A stretch of DNA of 58,367 nt, taken from Ignavibacteria bacterium. GTDB taxonomy: Bacteria > Bacteroidota > Ignavibacteria > Tepidaquicellales > Tepidaquicellaceae. Made by a program: the position numbers and the translations under genes. Position 1 is the stretch's first letter, and each line of letters begins with the position of its first letter. The DNA lies in NCBI GenBank assembly GCA_019694675.1, contig JAIBBK010000022.1:1-58367 (forward strand), in the 5' to 3' direction. The notes under the pieces are model-generated. The model did no database searches. It had not been told where the DNA came from and saw only the letters and a list, made by a program, of their open reading frames with translations. Positions 19,580-28,740 of this stretch are shown here, piece after piece.

Positions 19580-20629
19580 ATGAACAAGTATCCATTTCTA
19601 CCGTTTTTTTTTGCCGTGCTGATCCTGATTGCCGGCGCATCTCATTCACAAACTCTCCTTAAAGACGATTTTCTGTACAATCCAGTTGACAGCCTCGAAA
19701 ACACGGGTGGCTGGTACAGAAGCGGACTGAACACGCCCTACAACATCAAAGTGGTTTCTCCCGGACTTACTTACGCGGGATATGCGGGAAGCGGACGCGG
19801 CAATACAGTTTCATTTTCTAATTCGGGAGAAGGCGATATTGTCTTTCATAATCTTACTGTGCAGTCTTCCGGAACAGTCTATCTGGCTTTCATGGTGCGC
19901 GTTGATTCGCTCGGATCAAATACAACTCAGGGAAACATTGTTGGATTCAATCCAAACGGAGGAACAAGTCTCAGTTCGTCATTGCAGATCAGGAAGGTTA
20001 CATCGGGCACATTCAATTTCGGCGTGCGCAAACGTCTGGTGTCAACGTATTCTGCAACTGCTTACAACACAGGAACAACTTATCTTGCTGTGATCAAATA
20101 CAGATTTGTTGCCGGCTCAACTACAGACGACAGCGTTAAGCTTTTCATTTTTTCTTCCGGCGTACCTGCAACCGAGCCGGCATCGCCGACGGTGTTCAAC
20201 AAGGACACTCTTGATATGGTGAACATAGGATCTGTATATATCACCAACAACTATGCTCAGGGAACATTGAATGGCAGTGGATTTAAGATCGACGGTATCA
20301 GGATAGGCAATTCATGGGCTTCAAGCGTGCTGAGTTCGGTTTCACAGATCTCGTCCGAACTGCCCGCGTCATATTCTCTCGGCCAGAATTATCCCAATCC
20401 GTTCAATCCTTCCACTTCGATAATCTACTCGGTGAAGCAAACGGGCAATGTAACGCTAAGGGTCTTTGATGCACTCGGCAGGGAAGCAGGTACGCTTGTT
20501 GATGAACTGCAGTTGCCCGGGACATACAAAGCTGTATGGAACGGAGAAGGGCTCTCCAGCGGGATGTATTATTACCGGCTCACTTCTGGAACCTTTTCCG
20601 AAACGAAAAGAATGATGCTGTTGAAATAG
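19580..20629 (+). CDS. secreted protein with type IX sorting domain
   Basis: 349-residue exported protein. A signal peptide (FAVLILIAGASHSQ) is followed by a beta-rich domain of about 220 residues resembling concanavalin-like or carbohydrate-binding folds (LKDDFLYNPVDSL, IVFHNLTVQSSGTVYLAFMVRV). It ends in a clear C-terminal sorting domain (YSLGQNYPNPFNPSTSI to KRMMLLK) of the last 85 residues. It lies alone between palindrome clusters A and B. I do not recognise a catalytic site; a surface or extracellular binding role is an inference from the domain type. Confidence 0.85.
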   Translation: MNKYPFLPFFFAVLILIAGASHSQTLLKDDFLYNPVDSLENTGGWYRSGLNTPYNIKVVSPGLTYAGYAGSGRGNTVSFSNSGEGDIVFHNLTVQSSGTVYLAFMVRVDSLGSNTTQGNIVGFNPNGGTSLSSSLQIRKVTSGTFNFGVRKRLVSTYSATAYNTGTTYLAVIKYRFVAGSTTDDSVKLFIFSSGVPATEPASPTVFNKDTLDMVNIGSVYITNNYAQGTLNGSGFKIDGIRIGNSWASSVLSSVSQISSELPASYSLGQNYPNPFNPSTSIIYSVKQTGNVTLRVFDALGREAGTLVDELQLPGTYKAVWNGEGLSSGMYYYRLTSGTFSETKRMMLLK

Positions 20630-20732
20630 AATCCTGCAGGATATAACGGCTCTGACAAGTGAAGATACTTGTCTTCAGTTACGCTCATACGGCCCGCGGC
20701 TCATGCTTCGGGCCGGTTCATTTTTATCCCTC

Positions 20733-21094
20733 GTTCCCGATCAGGAGATCGGGAACGAGAGTCCCGGACTCACTTGTGCATTCCCTCTCGTTACGGATCT
20801 CTTGATTCGTAACGGCGGGTGTTACGTTCCCAATCGGGAGATTGGGAATGAGGGGCACGGACTCACTTGTGCATTCCCTCTCGTTACGAATCTCCTGATT
20901 CGTAACGGCGGGTGTTACGATTCCAATCGGGAGATTGGGAATGAGGGGCACGGACTCACTTGTGCATTCCCTCTCGTTACGAATCTCCTGATTCGTAACG
21001 GCGGGTGTTACGTTCCCAATCGGGAGATTGGGAACGAGTGTGGTATTATTTAACGGTGGGTGTTACGTTCCCAATCGGGAGATGGAGAACGAGT
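20733..21094. repeat. REP-like palindrome cluster B (about 5 units)
   Basis: Five P1 palindromes, alternating with P2 at the same roughly 93-bp period as cluster A. The first P1 copy has GATC rather than AATC in the left arm with the matching GATC on the right, so the stem is kept. The last copy is degraded (GATGGAGAACG right arm). The cluster follows the 3' end of the secreted-protein gene, where it could also serve as a transcript 3' end. Confidence 0.9.
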
Positions 21095-21376
21095 GATAAA
21101 TAATGAAATATCCGGCAAATCCACTCAATGGATTCTTCGCTTAGAATGATAAGTTCTGGTTGAGATCCCAGCTCGTTCACAAACTCCGTTTGTGAACGCA
21201 ATTGCACATGAGATTCTGTTTCATGTCCTTTGAAGTATCACTACTTTTCTCCAACCCCTGGCGAAGTCTCCATAATCTTTGAGACTCTTACGCGGGCTGA
21301 AATAAATATCTTCTCGATCTCCAACTCTGCCTTCAATCCGAAGCTATTATTTTTTCTAATAATAACAAATATTAAG

Positions 21377-22183
21377 ATGGACAACACAAAGTATTTCGAA
21401 GCAAACAAAGCCAACTGGAACGAAAGAGTGTCAATTCACATGAAGACAGATCTCTATGGGATTGATGCTTTCAAGAAAGGAAAGAACAAACTTCATTCGC
21501 TTGAACTTTCCGAACTCGGTGATATTTCCGGAAAGAAAGTTCTCCATCTTCAGTGTCACTTTGGAATGGATACATTGTCACTCGAAATGCTTGGGGCAGA
21601 TGTAACAGGAGTGGACTTTTCGGAAGAGGCCATCAGGGCGGCAGAACAGCTTCGCGATGAGCTTGGAATGAAAGCAAGATTCATTCACTCTGATGTTTAT
21701 GCCCTCCATGAGAAACTTGATGAGAAGTTTGATCTTGTTTATACTTCTTATGGTGTGCTTATCTGGCTGCATGACATTGATACATGGGGCAAGATCGTGA
21801 GCCGGTATCTGAAAGATGATGGCTTTTTCTATATTGCAGAGTGTCATCCGGTTTCCATGATGTTCGATAATACCGGCGTGTCAGAACCGCTTAATGTGAA
21901 GTTTCCTTACTTTGCGCAGGATGAACCCTTAAAATTTGAAATGGAAGGAACTTATGCAGACAGAGATGCAAAAACGATTAACAACATTTCATACGAATGG
22001 GCGCACAGCTTGTCGGATATTTTCATGGCTCTAATTAATGCAGGACTGAAGATCGAATTTTTCCACGAACATGCATTTACTGTGTGGGAACAGTTTCCGG
22101 GAATGAATAAAGGTGAAGACGGATACTACAGAAGAGATGAAAATATTCCTCTGTTGTTCTCGCTTAAAGCTGTAAAAGCTTAG
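21377..22183 (+). CDS. class I SAM-dependent methyltransferase
   Basis: 268-residue methyltransferase with a Rossmann core. Motif I is KKVLHLQCHFGMDTLSLEMLGADVTGVDFS; the acidic residue after strand 2 is in VDFS, and motif IV is DLVYTSYGVLIWLHD. The N-terminus YFEANKANWNERVSIH is typical of the family that annotators call methyltransferase-domain (type 11/12) proteins. The open frame extends 49 codons further upstream, but that part has no similarity to the family and overlaps the upstream spacer, so ATG at 21377 is preferred. The substrate is unknown. It stands alone between palindrome cluster B and the Omp28-like gene. Confidence 0.88.
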   Translation: MDNTKYFEANKANWNERVSIHMKTDLYGIDAFKKGKNKLHSLELSELGDISGKKVLHLQCHFGMDTLSLEMLGADVTGVDFSEEAIRAAEQLRDELGMKARFIHSDVYALHEKLDEKFDLVYTSYGVLIWLHDIDTWGKIVSRYLKDDGFFYIAECHPVSMMFDNTGVSEPLNVKFPYFAQDEPLKFEMEGTYADRDAKTINNISYEWAHSLSDIFMALINAGLKIEFFHEHAFTVWEQFPGMNKGEDGYYRRDENIPLLFSLKAVKA

Positions 22184-22343
22184 GAGGTGAATTAACGGCA
22201 ATTTGTATGATGCTGTAACTGTGTATGCTTCTTATGTGAGTCATCAGCTGCATTGCGAAAAAGATATCTGTTTTTTCTGATTTCAATGTCATAGGTTTGC
22301 AGAAACCACCAAGAACAAAATCGCTTTAACTAATTCTTCGAGC

Positions 22344-23432
22344 ATGAAAACATCAAAGAATTTCTCATTGGCTATCATCATTGTTGCTTCATTACTGATG
22401 GTCAACGATTCCAGCTCAGAGCCAAGAAATCTGCTTCTCGAATATTGTACCGGAACCTGGTGCGGATGGTGTCCCTGCGGACATCAGGCAATCAACACAA
22501 TTGAATCAACATATCCTCAAACAATTGCGATTGCATATCACGGCGCAAGCAGCGATCCCTGGCAAAACTTCAACGGCAGTCAGGTCAGGTCGCTTCTCGG
22601 TTTCAGCGGGTATCCGACAGGTATAATTGACAGAACGAATACACCAAGCAATCCTTATGTTACTTATGACATGTGGATGTCGCGAGTTGCTGAAAGATAT
22701 ACAAATGCTCCAATGTCAACTGTAAGCCTTGCCGTGACTTCAAAGAGTTTCAATACATCTAACAACTCCCTGGAGATCTCGGTAAATGCAACTGCTTTGG
22801 AAAATCTTTCGGGACAATATAAGATCTCTTTCGTCCTCATCGAAAACAATCTCGTGTATCCCCAAAATCATTACTCACAATGCGGTACAACAGGGTATGT
22901 AAATGACTACATACACAATCATGTTGTAAGAAGCATGCTGAACGGTCCCACCGGTGAGAACATAAATACCGGCGGAGTTTGGAATCAGAATCAATCTGTG
23001 ATAAAGAACATGAGTACAACTCTTGAGGCGGGATGGATTCCGGCAAATTGCAGAGTGGTAGTATTTGCTTACAAGGATTCCACTACACTTGCTCAAGGTA
23101 ATGTGCAGCAGGCAATCGAAGAAACGGTTACCGGAGTAACGGGTATTACCGGATCAAACATCCTTGCTGAAGGCTATACTCTATCACAAAATTATCCGAA
23201 TCCATTCAATCCTGCAACAAGCATACAGTTTTCAATACCTAAAGACGGACTTGTCAGCTTCAAAGTCTTTGATTCGAGGGGTGTTGAAGTGATGGATTAT
23301 CTTAATGAGTTTATGCAAAGCGGTTCTTACAACGTGCAGATTGACGGAAGCGGACTTTCAAGCGGTGTTTATTTCTATGAACTGAGAACAGCCGATTTCA
23401 AGGAAACAAAAAGAATGATCCTGGTTAAGTAA
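22344..23432 (+). CDS. secreted Omp28/thioredoxin-like protein with type IX sorting domain
   Basis: 362-residue exported protein with a signal peptide in the first 24 residues. The mature start LLLEYCTGTWCGWCPCGHQAI contains a thioredoxin-like CGWC motif in the arrangement of Omp28-related proteins of Bacteroidetes. A beta-rich middle (SLAVTSKSFNTSNNSLEISV) precedes a sorting domain (YTLSQNYPNPFNPATSI to KRMILVK). It would act outside the cell or at the outer surface. Thiol-disulfide activity is suggested by the CxxC but not proven for this family. Palindrome cluster C begins about 30 bp after the stop. Confidence 0.88.
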   Translation: MKTSKNFSLAIIIVASLLMVNDSSSEPRNLLLEYCTGTWCGWCPCGHQAINTIESTYPQTIAIAYHGASSDPWQNFNGSQVRSLLGFSGYPTGIIDRTNTPSNPYVTYDMWMSRVAERYTNAPMSTVSLAVTSKSFNTSNNSLEISVNATALENLSGQYKISFVLIENNLVYPQNHYSQCGTTGYVNDYIHNHVVRSMLNGPTGENINTGGVWNQNQSVIKNMSTTLEAGWIPANCRVVVFAYKDSTTLAQGNVQQAIEETVTGVTGITGSNILAEGYTLSQNYPNPFNPATSIQFSIPKDGLVSFKVFDSRGVEVMDYLNEFMQSGSYNVQIDGSGLSSGVYFYELRTADFKETKRMILVK

Positions 23433-23459
23433 CCGGATCAGGCGATCAGCATAATCTGA

Positions 23460-24150
23460 ACGGCGGGTGTTACGTTCCTAATCGCGAGATTGGGAACGAG
23501 AGTCCCGGACTCACTTGTGCATTTCCCCTCGTTACGGATCTCCTGATTCGTAACGTTGTGATTTTTACGTTCCCAATCGGGAGATTGGGAACGAGAGGTA
23601 CGGATTCACTTGTGCATTCCCTCTCGTTACGGATCTCCTGATTCGTAACGGCTGGTGTTGCGTTCCCAATCGGGAGATTGGGAACGAGGGTGTTGTTATA
23701 TCTCCCTCGTTGTTACGTTCCCAATCGGGAGATTGGGAACGAGAGGCTCGGATTCACTTGTGCATTTCCCTCTCGTTACGGATCTGCTGATTCGTAACGG
23801 CTGGTGTTGCGTTCCCAATCGGGAGATTGGGAACGAGTGTGTTATAGTTTCCCCCTCGTTACGAATCTCCTGATTCGTAACGGTTGTTGCGTTCCCAATC
23901 GGGAGATTGGGAACGAGAGGTACGGATTCACTTGTGCATTTCCCCTCATTACGGATCTCCTGATTCGTAACGTTGTGTGTTACGTTCCCAATCGGGAGAT
24001 TGGGAACGAGAGTGCTGTTGCTTTCCTATCGTTACTATTCTCCTGATGTTACGTTCCCAATCGGGAGATTGGGAACGAGTGAGTTGTAGCTTCCCCAAAG
24101 TTACTATTCTCCTGATGTTGCGTTCCCAATCGGGAGAATGGGTACGAGTG
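23460..24150. repeat. REP-like palindrome cluster C (about 9 P1 units) beside the RAYT gene
   Basis: About nine P1 palindromes, the first five alternating with P2, the last three spaced about 70 bp with a shortened partner (TTACTATTCTCCTGATGTTACG). The final copy (near 24121) is slightly degraded and lies 16 bp beyond the 3' end of the RAYT gene. With cluster D it brackets that gene on both sides. Confidence 0.92.
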
Positions 24151-24165
24151 TGTTGACCCATCTTG

Positions 24166-24699
24166 CTAAGCAATCCTCACGATCTCCAGCGGGCCTTTCT
24201 TCTCAGTGTAATAATCCACTGCTGAACTGTACTTCCATTCTTCCGGTTTCTCCACGTACTGTCTTCTCACCGGATTATTATGGATGTAATCAATTTTCTG
24301 TTTCAGCATTTCATACGAAATGATCTCCTGCGGATGAAAGCCCTCCTGCCACACCTGATGCTTGCTTGTGGTCTTATGTGCAGGTTTACTCTCTCTGAAT
24401 CTTCTTAACACAGTATCGTTTGAGTCCATTTTCAAGTTTCTTAATATCTCCTTAGCGGTGTATTTTTTGATTGACTGCATTGCCTTGGTTATGTCCGAGC
24501 CGGAGATTATCATGTGGAAGTGATTATCCAAGAAGACATAGGAATAAACTGTGAGATCGCTGTTCTGCTGATAGAACTTCACAGTATCTATCATTATGCT
24601 GAAGTATTTTTCATCAATGAAAACCGGAATCCAGTCTATTATCGTGGAGGTTACGAAGAAGATGCCGTTTTCATTGTATATCTTGTATCTGCTTCTCAT
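24166..24699 (-). CDS. REP-associated tyrosine transposase (RAYT, Y1/HUH superfamily)
   Basis: 177-residue Y1 transposase-like enzyme, a single-strand DNA nuclease that nicks and joins DNA through a tyrosine. The HUH motif is H60-F-H62 in DNHFHMIIS, and the likely nucleophile is Y80 in SIKKYTAKEIL. The C-terminal pattern WQEGFHPQEI then YIHNNPVRRQYVEKPEEWKYSSAVDYY is characteristic of RAYTs rather than of IS200 transposases. It has palindromes immediately downstream (from 24150) and upstream (from 24716), the expected arrangement for a RAYT and its REP family. The gene is intact. Family knowledge: RAYTs are thought to mobilise REP elements. That this copy moved the palindromes here is an inference from position. 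Confidence 0.93.
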   Translation of the reverse strand: MRSRYKIYNENGIFFVTSTIIDWIPVFIDEKYFSIMIDTVKFYQQNSDLTVYSYVFLDNHFHMIISGSDITKAMQSIKKYTAKEILRNLKMDSNDTVLRRFRESKPAHKTTSKHQVWQEGFHPQEIISYEMLKQKIDYIHNNPVRRQYVEKPEEWKYSSAVDYYTEKKGPLEIVRIA

Positions 24700-24715
24700 T
24701 GCATTTTATATTTTT

Positions 24716-25208
24716 GCGTTCCCAATCGGAGATTGGGAACGAGTGTGTTGTTTGTATCTCCCTCGTTGTTGCGTTCCCAATCGGGAGATTGGGAACGAGA
24801 GGTACGGATTCACTTGTGCATTCCCTCTCGTTACGGATCTCCTGATTCGTAACGTTGTGTGTTACGTTCCCAATCGGGAGATTGGGAACGAGTGTGTTGT
24901 TTGTATCTCCCTCGTTGTTGCGTTCCCAATCAGGAGATTGGGAACGAGTGAGTTGTTGTATCTCCCTCGTTGTTGCGTTCCCAATCAGGAGATTGGGAAC
25001 GAGTGAGTTGTTGTATCTCCCTCGTTGTTGCGTTCCCAATCGGGAGATTGGGAACGAGGGTGCTAAAACGTTGTGTGTAACGTTCCCAATCGGGAGATTG
25101 GGAACGAGTGTGTTGTTATATCTCCCTCGTTGTTACGTTCCCAATCGGGAGATTGGGAACGAGGGTGTTATTGTTTGTTACGTTGCCAATCAGGAGATTG
25201 CGAACGAG
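24716..25208. repeat. REP-like palindrome cluster D (about 9 P1 units) upstream of the RAYT gene
   Basis: About nine P1 palindromes spaced mostly 50-55 bp, with linkers such as GTGTGTTGTTGTATCTCCCTCGTTGTTG. Only one full P2 remains; elsewhere P2 is reduced to the half CTCCCTCGTTGTT. The first P1 lacks one G in the loop and lies 17 bp from the RAYT start codon, so the RAYT promoter must be inside or next to the cluster. Confidence 0.92.
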
Positions 25209-25288
25209 GGTGTTGATATTGCAAGGCAGCCCGTGGGGGCTGCCCTGTGATCGTGATAGCATGAACGGCAGAGACTGCCGGAGTTTTG

Positions 25289-26008
25289 TTATGCTTGTCC
25301 CTGAGGAGCCTGAGGGGGCTCGGGAGGAGCGGGAATTCCGGGCCTGCCGTTCGTGTATATCACATAGCGCTGGTACTTTCCGAAGTCGTTTGCGAAGATG
25401 AGCTTACCGAGCCGCGCGATCTCGGAGATCTCCGACCAGCAGTTGTTGAGTTTTGCGAGGCGGTCCTGCGTAATGTTTGCCCTGTTGCGCTTCAGGTTTT
25501 CCTGATGCTGGTCCGCTTCATCGAGCCTGCGTTTCATCTCATTTATTTCCTGTATCCTTTCTTCATTGAAGCTGACGGCGGCAAGCTGTTCGCGGTACTT
25601 TTGCGCCGTTACATACAGGTTATTCATGAACTGTATCATCTCCTCCTGATACTTGCCTGCATAATCATACTTGTCATAGCCGAATTCCTTCCACACCGGA
25701 ACGTCGTCCGGAAATGCTTTCTCGATGAAGTGTTTGAACATCATGAAGAAGTTCTTGCACTTTTCCATTGCGGAGTGCACATCGGAGCTGAGGCCCGTAA
25801 GTTCGGCACTCACCGACATGTTCTTTGCAATGTCTTCGGCTTCCTGCAGTTCAGTGCGGAAGCGTTCAGCGAATCCGCCGCCGTAATCCGGATCGAATGC
25901 TGAGAATGCGTCCTTATCTTCTTCGAAGCTTGCGAAGATTGATTTAGCCGTCTGGATCATTTCCGCATCGGATGCGACGTATGACCTCTTTGTTTCCTGC
26001 CTTTTCAT
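25289..26008 (-). CDS. uncharacterised helical protein with proline-rich tail
   Basis: I do not recognise this family. ATG at 26008 is preferred over an upstream GTG because the protein from there (MKRQETKRSYVASDAEMIQTAKSI) looks natural, giving about 239 residues. It is mainly helical and charged; residues about 135-200 (NEERIQEINEMKRRLDEADQHQENLKRNRANITQDRL) should form a coiled coil, and the end is proline-rich (GIPAPPEPPQAPQGQA). It has no signal peptide or membrane segment. Its codon use and overall composition look like the surrounding chromosome. It lies alone between palindrome cluster D and a minisatellite. Confidence 0.7.
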   Translation of the reverse strand: MKRQETKRSYVASDAEMIQTAKSIFASFEEDKDAFSAFDPDYGGGFAERFRTELQEAEDIAKNMSVSAELTGLSSDVHSAMEKCKNFFMMFKHFIEKAFPDDVPVWKEFGYDKYDYAGKYQEEMIQFMNNLYVTAQKYREQLAAVSFNEERIQEINEMKRRLDEADQHQENLKRNRANITQDRLAKLNNCWSEISEIARLGKLIFANDFGKYQRYVIYTNGRPGIPAPPEPPQAPQGQA

Positions 26009-26220
26009 TTTATGATATTGTTTAGTTAGAGAATTTGTTTGATCGCCGGGGGAGTTGTTCAGCGAAATTACTACCCATCCGGCGGAATTCACAGAGCCGT
26101 TTCTCCGGGAGAGGAGGAGCTCGTGATCTGATATGTCCTTTTGGTTTAATCATTTTACATCTGAATATCATTTTTTAGACCGAAAATGGATTCAGGCCTT
26201 CAAAATCCCCCGGAATCGCC

Positions 26221-26450
26221 ATTTTAGCAGGACGTCCGAACTCTTTAGCAGGACGTCCGAACTCTTTAGCAGGACGCCCGAACTCTTTAGCAGGACATCC
26301 GAACTCTTTAGCAGGACATCCGAACTCTTTAGCAGGACGCCCGAACTCTTTAGCAGGACGCCCGAACTCTTTAGCAGAGCGTCCGAACTCTTTAGCAGGA
26401 CGTCCGAACTCTTTAGCAGAACGTCCGAACTCTTTAGCTAAGCTTCCGGA
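26221..26450. repeat. 21-bp tandem minisatellite (about 11 units)
   Basis: About eleven head-to-tail copies of a 21-bp unit (GAACTCTTTAGCAGGACGTCC and variants). The unit is a multiple of three without stops, so it encodes a heptad on both strands (SRTSELF forward, AKEFGRP reverse). A frame on the minus strand starts upstream of it (MFKNALQMNIMHPAKESG) and runs through the array to about 26175. Copies differ by one or two bases, mainly at CGTCC/CGCCC/CATCC. Whether the minus-strand frame is a real small protein cannot be settled here. Confidence 0.9.
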
Positions 26451-27276
26451 CTCTTTTGCCGGGTGCATAATGTTCATTTGCAGTGCATTTTTAAACATTT
26501 GTCATTCGGGGCGGAACTCAGGCAAAGTCAGTAGCCCCTGAATGTGCCTGATCCCGCCGGCTATCGAAGTTTCCGGGGAAGCCGGGCACTTCAATCAGAA
26601 CCAAAGTACAGAAAGAGCCGTATTCAACCGGTTCCCGGCAGGTTCATCAATGGCTTTTTCCTTACAATCCGTGCGACAAATAAACGATTCACCGCAATTT
26701 AAGAGAAATGATTTTGCGTTCCAAAGTTAAGTTTTTCACTTTGTGAAAGCAGAAGGAGGCGCGATTTCTTTAACTGTACTATTTTAGATAAACTTAGAGC
26801 AGAAGATATTCCAGAAAAGAATTTTTGTCCTGACACCTCTACGACCCTCTTTCAAGACCTGCCGGCCTCAGCACTGTTCCGTTCCCACTCCCCGGAGGCT
26901 GTCTCAAAACTTGTCGTTCCCGAGTGCTCTTATCGGGGACATACTTGAAAGCAAAATAAAAAACTGTCGTCCCGGAATGCTCCTATCGGGGACAAACAGA
27001 AAGAACAATTACTTTTTCTTGTTCCCGCTGGAAACACGCCTGCCTGCCAGTATACATTCCACATTTCAATGGCAAGCGGGCAGGCAGGCGGGAACGACAA
27101 TGAAGGGGGCACACAGAAATGACAGACTTTCGGGAAAAGTCTGTAGACGAACAGCAGAATTCACTTTAAAGTGATACACTAAACTAAAAATGAGATGCTA
27201 CGCACTCTACACTTAGTTTATCATTGATAGAGCAATAATCGAATCATATCTTTGTCCGTGAAAAATAATAAGATTC
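26451..27276. other. long intergenic region with a decayed foldback element
   Basis: No gene is supported in these 826 bp. From about 26897 to 27144 there is a composite of palindromes: two copies of a GTCGT-CCCGA/TCGGGGAC hairpin (26913-26940 and 26969-26996), a large foldback with arms GTTCCCGC (27021) and GCGGGAAC (27088) around arms GCCTGCCTGCC and GGCAGGCAGGC, and a perfect 9-bp hairpin ACAGACTTT/AAAGTCTGT (27122-27144). The same hairpin modules recur in the element at 44921-45187, so this is probably an older relative. Confidence 0.6.
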
Positions 27277-27621
27277 TTGTCCTCGAAAGCCGATGTTGAG
27301 AGTTTCCTAACTGACCTTAAGCAGAAAATCAAAGTGTTTGATCTCATTATTGTTGAAAGAGATAAAAACAGGCAGACCCTTACTGAGTTGGAAATGAAGC
27401 AGTCAGACTGCAAGAAGATTATAGATCTGTTATCAGCTGAAAATTATTACCGTGGTCCTAAGAAAGATTCTGAATTCACAGGGGAATACTGGGAGTTCGG
27501 TGTAGATGTGAACGGCAGGGATGTGTACATAAAGGTCAATTATGGAAAACCAAATAAACAGGTAATCTGTATATCATTTCATTTCGCTGAGCACGAAATA
27601 AAATATAAGTACAAACAATAA
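27277..27621 (+). CDS. MqsR-like toxin of a toxin-antitoxin pair
   Basis: 114-residue protein resembling MqsR-family mRNA interferases: an N-terminal helix, then KKIIDLLSAENYYRGPKKD, WEFGVDVNGRDVYIKVNYG and the C-terminal strand QVICISFHFAEHE. In the family these proteins cut mRNA at preferred sites. The start is TTG at 27277: an in-frame TGA lies just upstream (27259) and the next in-frame ATG would remove a third of the protein. The stop is four bases before the next gene, the toxin-first order known for mqsRA. The family assignment rests on pattern recognition, since conservation among MqsR proteins is low. Confidence 0.7.
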   Translation: MSSKADVESFLTDLKQKIKVFDLIIVERDKNRQTLTELEMKQSDCKKIIDLLSAENYYRGPKKDSEFTGEYWEFGVDVNGRDVYIKVNYGKPNKQVICISFHFAEHEIKYKYKQ

Positions 27622-27625
27622 CATT

Positions 27626-28690
27626 GTGAAAAGTGTAATCGAAAGTCCGTTCAGTGACGGCAAAGCATATTTGCACAGGAAACCGAAGAAGTTGGTTTTT
27701 CGGGGAGAAGAGTTTGAAGTTTGCGACCACTATTATAAGTGTGAAACAACGGGTAAGGAATTCTCGACATCCGAAACGGGCGACATAACGATGATGCAGT
27801 TGTATAATCAGTACCGGGAAAAGAATGACATTCTATTCCCGGAGCAGATATCTGACATAAGAGAGAAGTACGGTGTTTCCGCCGCAAGGATGTCTGCCAT
27901 ACTCGGTTTCGGACCGAATGTTTACAAGAGTTATGAGAAAGGCGATATTCCGAGCAAGTCCAACTCTAAGCTGATAAATATTGCCAGAGATCCGAAATTG
28001 TTCTATGAGCTTGCAGTTGAGTCAAGGCTTCTGAGCAATTCCGAACTTTCAGAACTGAAGAAGAAAACAGAGCAACTTGTCAACGAGCAGAGATCAATGG
28101 ACATAAATAAATTTCTAAGAATCTCTTCCGACAAGATTGATCAGTATTCAGGATACAGGCAGAGATGCTTTGATAAACTTGCAAACATGGTTCTGTTTTT
28201 CATTGAGAACCAGAGAACTTTTACGACTCGTCTGAACAAATATCTTTTCTATTCGGATTTTCTCTCGTACAGAAACACCGGATATTCAATTTCCGGATTC
28301 ACATATTGCGCGATTGATAACGGTCCTGTGCTTGACGACTACAAGCGTTTGTTTTCCATGTTTTGGGAAACCGGATTTGTGGAGTCAAAGGAAGTTGAGC
28401 TTGAAGGAGAAACCTTCGAGCAGTTTGTTCCTGCAAAGAAGTTTGAGAAGAAGTTATTCACATCATCCGAGAATGAAATTCTAAAGGCCGTCCTTGATTC
28501 TCTTAAGTACAAATCCACCAAGTCAATAATTGATCTTAGCCATGAAGAAGATGCATGGAAGAAGAATATCAGCGGCACAAAAGAGATCAGCTATCAGAAG
28601 TATGCATTTGGATTGAAATGGGTTGGTGATTCTTCGGTTGAAACTTCTGCTGCATCAGAAACCCCGGGTGCTGTTCACGGACACAGATGA
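27626..28690 (+). CDS. antitoxin: MqsA-like HTH fused to Panacea (DUF4065/SocA-like) domain
   Basis: 354-residue protein starting at GTG 27626. Residues about 1-60 resemble a degraded MqsA/YgiT zinc-ribbon region (only VCDHYYKC remains). An HTH follows at about 75-115 (EKYGVSAARMSAILGFGPNVYKSYEKG), similar to the MqsA DNA-binding domain. From about 190 onward it matches the Panacea/DUF4065 antitoxin domain (TRLNKYLFYSDFLSYRNTGYSISGFTYCAIDNGPVLDDYKRLF to YAFGLKWV). Family knowledge: Panacea domains neutralise many unrelated toxins by direct binding. Its position four bases after an MqsR-like gene supports a toxin-antitoxin pair, probably autoregulated through the HTH. Confidence 0.82.
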   Translation: MKSVIESPFSDGKAYLHRKPKKLVFRGEEFEVCDHYYKCETTGKEFSTSETGDITMMQLYNQYREKNDILFPEQISDIREKYGVSAARMSAILGFGPNVYKSYEKGDIPSKSNSKLINIARDPKLFYELAVESRLLSNSELSELKKKTEQLVNEQRSMDINKFLRISSDKIDQYSGYRQRCFDKLANMVLFFIENQRTFTTRLNKYLFYSDFLSYRNTGYSISGFTYCAIDNGPVLDDYKRLFSMFWETGFVESKEVELEGETFEQFVPAKKFEKKLFTSSENEILKAVLDSLKYKSTKSIIDLSHEEDAWKKNISGTKEISYQKYAFGLKWVGDSSVETSAASETPGAVHGHR

Positions 28691-28740
28691 AGTTGTGAGT
28701 TTTGCATCACCGGAATTATGTCAACAATATCAATTCCGGT

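Noticed and set aside
21230..21376. 49-residue N-terminal extension of the methyltransferase
   Set aside because: The extension has no similarity to the family, and the domain starts naturally at the ATG at 21377.
18640..25208. Palindrome clusters as CRISPR arrays
   Set aside because: The repeats are inverted pairs with conserved linkers, not unique spacers, and no cas gene is present. A RAYT gene is the fitting partner.
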